Shown piece after piece: positions 62,015 to 64,000 of a stretch of 64,000 nt of DNA; position 1 is the first letter of the stretch; every line of letters begins with the position of its first letter. Origin of the DNA: RUG369 sp050949645 (GTDB lineage Bacteria; Planctomycetota; Planctomycetia; Pirellulales; Thermoguttaceae). The stretch spans positions 310,001 to 374,000 of the forward strand of contig JBMNGC010000001.1 in NCBI GenBank assembly GCA_050949645.1. The letters are read 5' to 3'. A program made the translations under genes and the position numbers. The notes under the pieces are model-generated. The model was given only the letters and a program-made list of their open reading frames with translations, searched no databases and was not told the DNA's origin.

Positions 62015-62499
62015 TTGGACGTTTCCTTCTTCTTTCAATTGGATTCAGCCATCGAGCCACGTCTTTTGTCGCAAGCCCGCAAAGAGGCGAGCGCTTACGA
62101 TTTCTTGTTGCGCGTTGAGCCACTGAAAAGGGCAAGTTAGGGGGGACAATATAATAGAGTCCCAAGCGCGTTCGGGTGTGTTATCCTCACGCGCTAAGTC
62201 CGGGAACAATCGCAGGCCGCTTTACCGTCCTTTCCGTTAAGCGTTAAAATCAATGAGATTGAGCGCTTTGGAATATAGACGCTCTCCATCCGAAATCGGA
62301 GCGATTACGCTTACGAGGGAGATATCGCCCTCGTCTGTATTTTACAAATTGGGCGTCGCATTTCTAGGAAATCTCTTGATTTTTTAGGTTTCTTTAAGTA
62401 CATTGCCATGGTAGAACGGGTCGTCTTGATATTATATAAGATGAGTTGCTTAGGCCGTTTGGGGGAAAAGGGAAGACAAGGATTGAGAAAGACAAGACG
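62015..62499. other. Divergent intergenic region
   Basis: No gene is seen in these 485 bases. A promoter-like pair TTGATT (62376-62381)-N17-TACATT (62399-62404) faces the exported-protein gene, and an ACGAGGG/CCCTCGT hairpin (62313-62334) followed by CTGTATTTT resembles a terminator of an unseen plus-strand transcript. Confidence 0.35.
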
Positions 62500-64000
62500 A
62501 TGGGAATAAATAAGACGGGAAATCAGGCTAAGGCGACGACGAAGCTCAGCGCTTCGACGGCGCTCGCTGCGTTTCTTGTCGCGTTTCTTTTTTTTTCCTT
62601 CGCTATTCTGACGCAATGCGAGCACGCCCCAGGCGATCTTGGCGACCATGTCGTTGTCGGAGAGAGAGAGAAGTTTGATCCCGAGACGACGCTGACTCCG
62701 GAACGACTTCTCCGAGAGGCGACAAAAGCGTACGCTAACGCAAAATATTATTCTGACGAAGGCTACGTTGATCTCATCTACGAGCGCACTGATTCTGAAG
62801 GCGGCGCTCCGATTCGCACCGCCTTGCAAATTCCCTGTTCGCTTTCCTTTGCCAAACCGAACTTCGTCCGCATGGAACTTGGTAAAGCGCTCTTGCGTTC
62901 TGACGGTAAAACGATGCGCGCCGAAATCTTTGACGACGCGTTTTCCGGACAGATTATCGAGCGGCCTGCGCCCCTTATGCTCACCTCCGTTCGCGAATTC
63001 TATCCAGACTCAGAATTTGCCGCCGCCGCGAATCTTGGCGTTTCCCCTGACGCTTTCTGGACCTCTCCTCAGCTTATTCTCCTTTTTTCGCGTGATCCCT
63101 TCAAAACTCTTGCCCCCGTCGACGCTGAGTTACGACTCTTGGAGCCCGCCTATCTCAGCTTCGAAAATGAATCAGACTCCGAACCGATTCTATGCGATCG
63201 CCTCGAGATTGCAGCTAATTCAGGGGTTCGCGTTTACTGGTTTAACCATGCGACGCACGCGCTTGTTCGCTGTGAACTGCCTTCGGAACGCGTCATGGCG
63301 CCGGAGCCGGACGCGCGCGTTCTCGCTTCCCGCGTCGAGTTTCCACGGCAGAAAATACTGCAAACCTCGATCTCCGATCTTGACGAATTTGCCTTCGATG
63401 CGACAAGCGACGCGCCCGTCCGACGCGTCGAGCGCTTCATTGCGCCCGAGATTGCCGCGCTTAACCAGATCTTTCCACTCGACGCCGTTGAGTTTGACGA
63501 TCAAGACGCCGAACGTGACCCGCAGCAACATAGCGGCGACCGTGTTCTTTGCTTCTATCAGCGCGAAGATCCGGGAAGCGCGGCGACCCTTGAACGCCTT
63601 TCCGAGCTTGCGCGAGAATTTGACGACGTCCTCTTCTACGCCGTTGATCTGGAAAGCGACGAACTCAATCAGCAAAAAACAGCGCGTTCTCTCGATCCCG
63701 TCCTCCTAGACGCGCGACTCGATTCGGCGACTTTGATGCGCCTTGCGCCTGAGTTTCCGTCCCTTGTCTCCCCGTCGGTTGCGCTCCTCGACAGTTCCGG
63801 CGCCGTACTGCGCCTCGTTTTTGCGTCCCCAAACCTTGAAGGAATCCGTACGGCGCTCGTCGAACGTCGGCTTGGACGTGATCCGCGCGTTGCCGTTCGC
63901 AACGCGGCCGCAGAAAACGCCAGACGTTTCGAACGTTTTATGGAGATCGCGATTAACGCGGAGTTTTTCCGAACGACTTTCAGGGCCCCCGAGAGTGTCG
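62500..64000 (+). CDS. Exported protein with DUF2092-like and thioredoxin-like parts, 3' end outside window
   Basis: A long frame open from ATG 62500 to the right edge, 500 codons so far with no stop. The N-terminus has one hydrophobic segment (about residues 21-39, ALAAFLVAFLFFSFAILTQC), a membrane anchor or signal; the cysteine there has a poor lipobox (LTQC). Residues about 60-260 (LLREATKAYANAKYYSDEGYVDLIYERTD ...) resemble planctomycete DUF2092-type domains related to lipoprotein carriers. Residues about 330-470 (VLCFYQREDPGSAATLERLSELAREFDDVLFYAVDLES) look like a thioredoxin-type fold without a CxxC motif. Real coding is supported by the unbroken frame and codon pattern. No function is assigned. 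Confidence 0.72.
   Translation, partial: MGINKTGNQAKATTKLSASTALAAFLVAFLFFSFAILTQCEHAPGDLGDHVVVGEREKFDPETTLTPERLLREATKAYANAKYYSDEGYVDLIYERTDSEGGAPIRTALQIPCSLSFAKPNFVRMELGKALLRSDGKTMRAEIFDDAFSGQIIERPAPLMLTSVREFYPDSEFAAAANLGVSPDAFWTSPQLILLFSRDPFKTLAPVDAELRLLEPAYLSFENESDSEPILCDRLEIAANSGVRVYWFNHATHALVRCELPSERVMAPEPDARVLASRVEFPRQKILQTSISDLDEFAFDATSDAPVRRVERFIAPEIAALNQIFPLDAVEFDDQDAERDPQQHSGDRVLCFYQREDPGSAATLERLSELAREFDDVLFYAVDLESDELNQQKTARSLDPVLLDARLDSATLMRLAPEFPSLVSPSVALLDSSGAVLRLVFASPNLEGIRTALVERRLGRDPRVAVRNAAAENARRFERFMEIAINAEFFRTTFRAPESV

Overview
The window reads as a chromosomal segment of a planctomycete (phylum Planctomycetota), probably a lineage with moderate GC content. The main evidence is a set of proteins typical of that phylum: two proteins with DUF1080 (3-keto-disaccharide hydrolase) domains, a DUF4091 glycoside-hydrolase-like protein, a TIGR03009-type secreted protein, a GH106-like giant glycosidase, a long ribosomal protein L17, and a spc-type ribosomal cluster without rpmD (L30). 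Gene density is high, and start codons are mostly ATG with some GTG and TTG. I see no prophage, insertion sequence, CRISPR array, rRNA or plasmid signature. The genus assignment is open.

Layout. 1-9900 (+): the 3' part of lysS, a LolC/LolD-like ABC pair, ilvE, aroK, a nucleoside-phosphorylase-fold protein, a DUF58 protein and a condensation-domain-like acyltransferase. 10090-13254 (-): a secreted DUF4091 protein and an aldo/keto reductase. 13569-15912 (+): a divergent glyA and a Sel1-repeat protein. 15967-17097 (-): hemH. 17454-18737 (+): paaK. 18881-20212 (-): a TIGR03009-type secreted protein. 20559-20641 (+): tRNA-Ser(GGA) with its own promoter and terminator. 20775-24761 (-): a secreted phosphodiesterase-like protein, acpS and the two DUF1080 proteins. 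25017-28537 (+): a heterodimeric ABC exporter with one degenerate ATP site. 28716-32805 (+): tpiA, secG, yicC, gmk, rpoZ-like and coaC.

33360-51347 (+) is a long translation cluster: rpsJ-rplC-rplD-rplW-rplB-rpsS-rplV-rpsC-rplP-rpmC-rpsQ-rplN-rplX-rplE-rpsN-rpsH / rplF-rplR-rpsE-rplO / secY / adk / map / rpmJ-rpsM-rpsK-rpsD-rpoA-rplQ. Intrinsic terminators after rplO, adk and rplQ, hairpins after rpsH and secY, and internal promoter candidates before secY and rpmJ split it into several transcription units. rpmD and infA are absent from their usual places.

51495-64000: a small HExxH putative metallopeptidase, a conserved-looking hypothetical, a 1335-residue GH106-like secreted glycosidase, prfB without the programmed frameshift, two membrane proteins of unknown role (one GT87-like) and the 5' part of an exported protein running off the right edge.

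Together the genes cover core translation, secretion (secY, secG), nucleotide and cofactor housekeeping (adk, gmk, coaC, acpS, hemH) and a secreted glycan-degrading repertoire. Two patterns run through the window. Several promoters fit TTGnnn-N16-TAGAAT. Many proteins carry long hydrophilic low-complexity insertions or tails. I did not find a clear, previously undescribed multi-gene system; the best leads are listed as findings. Family names rest on motif recognition by eye, not on database searches.
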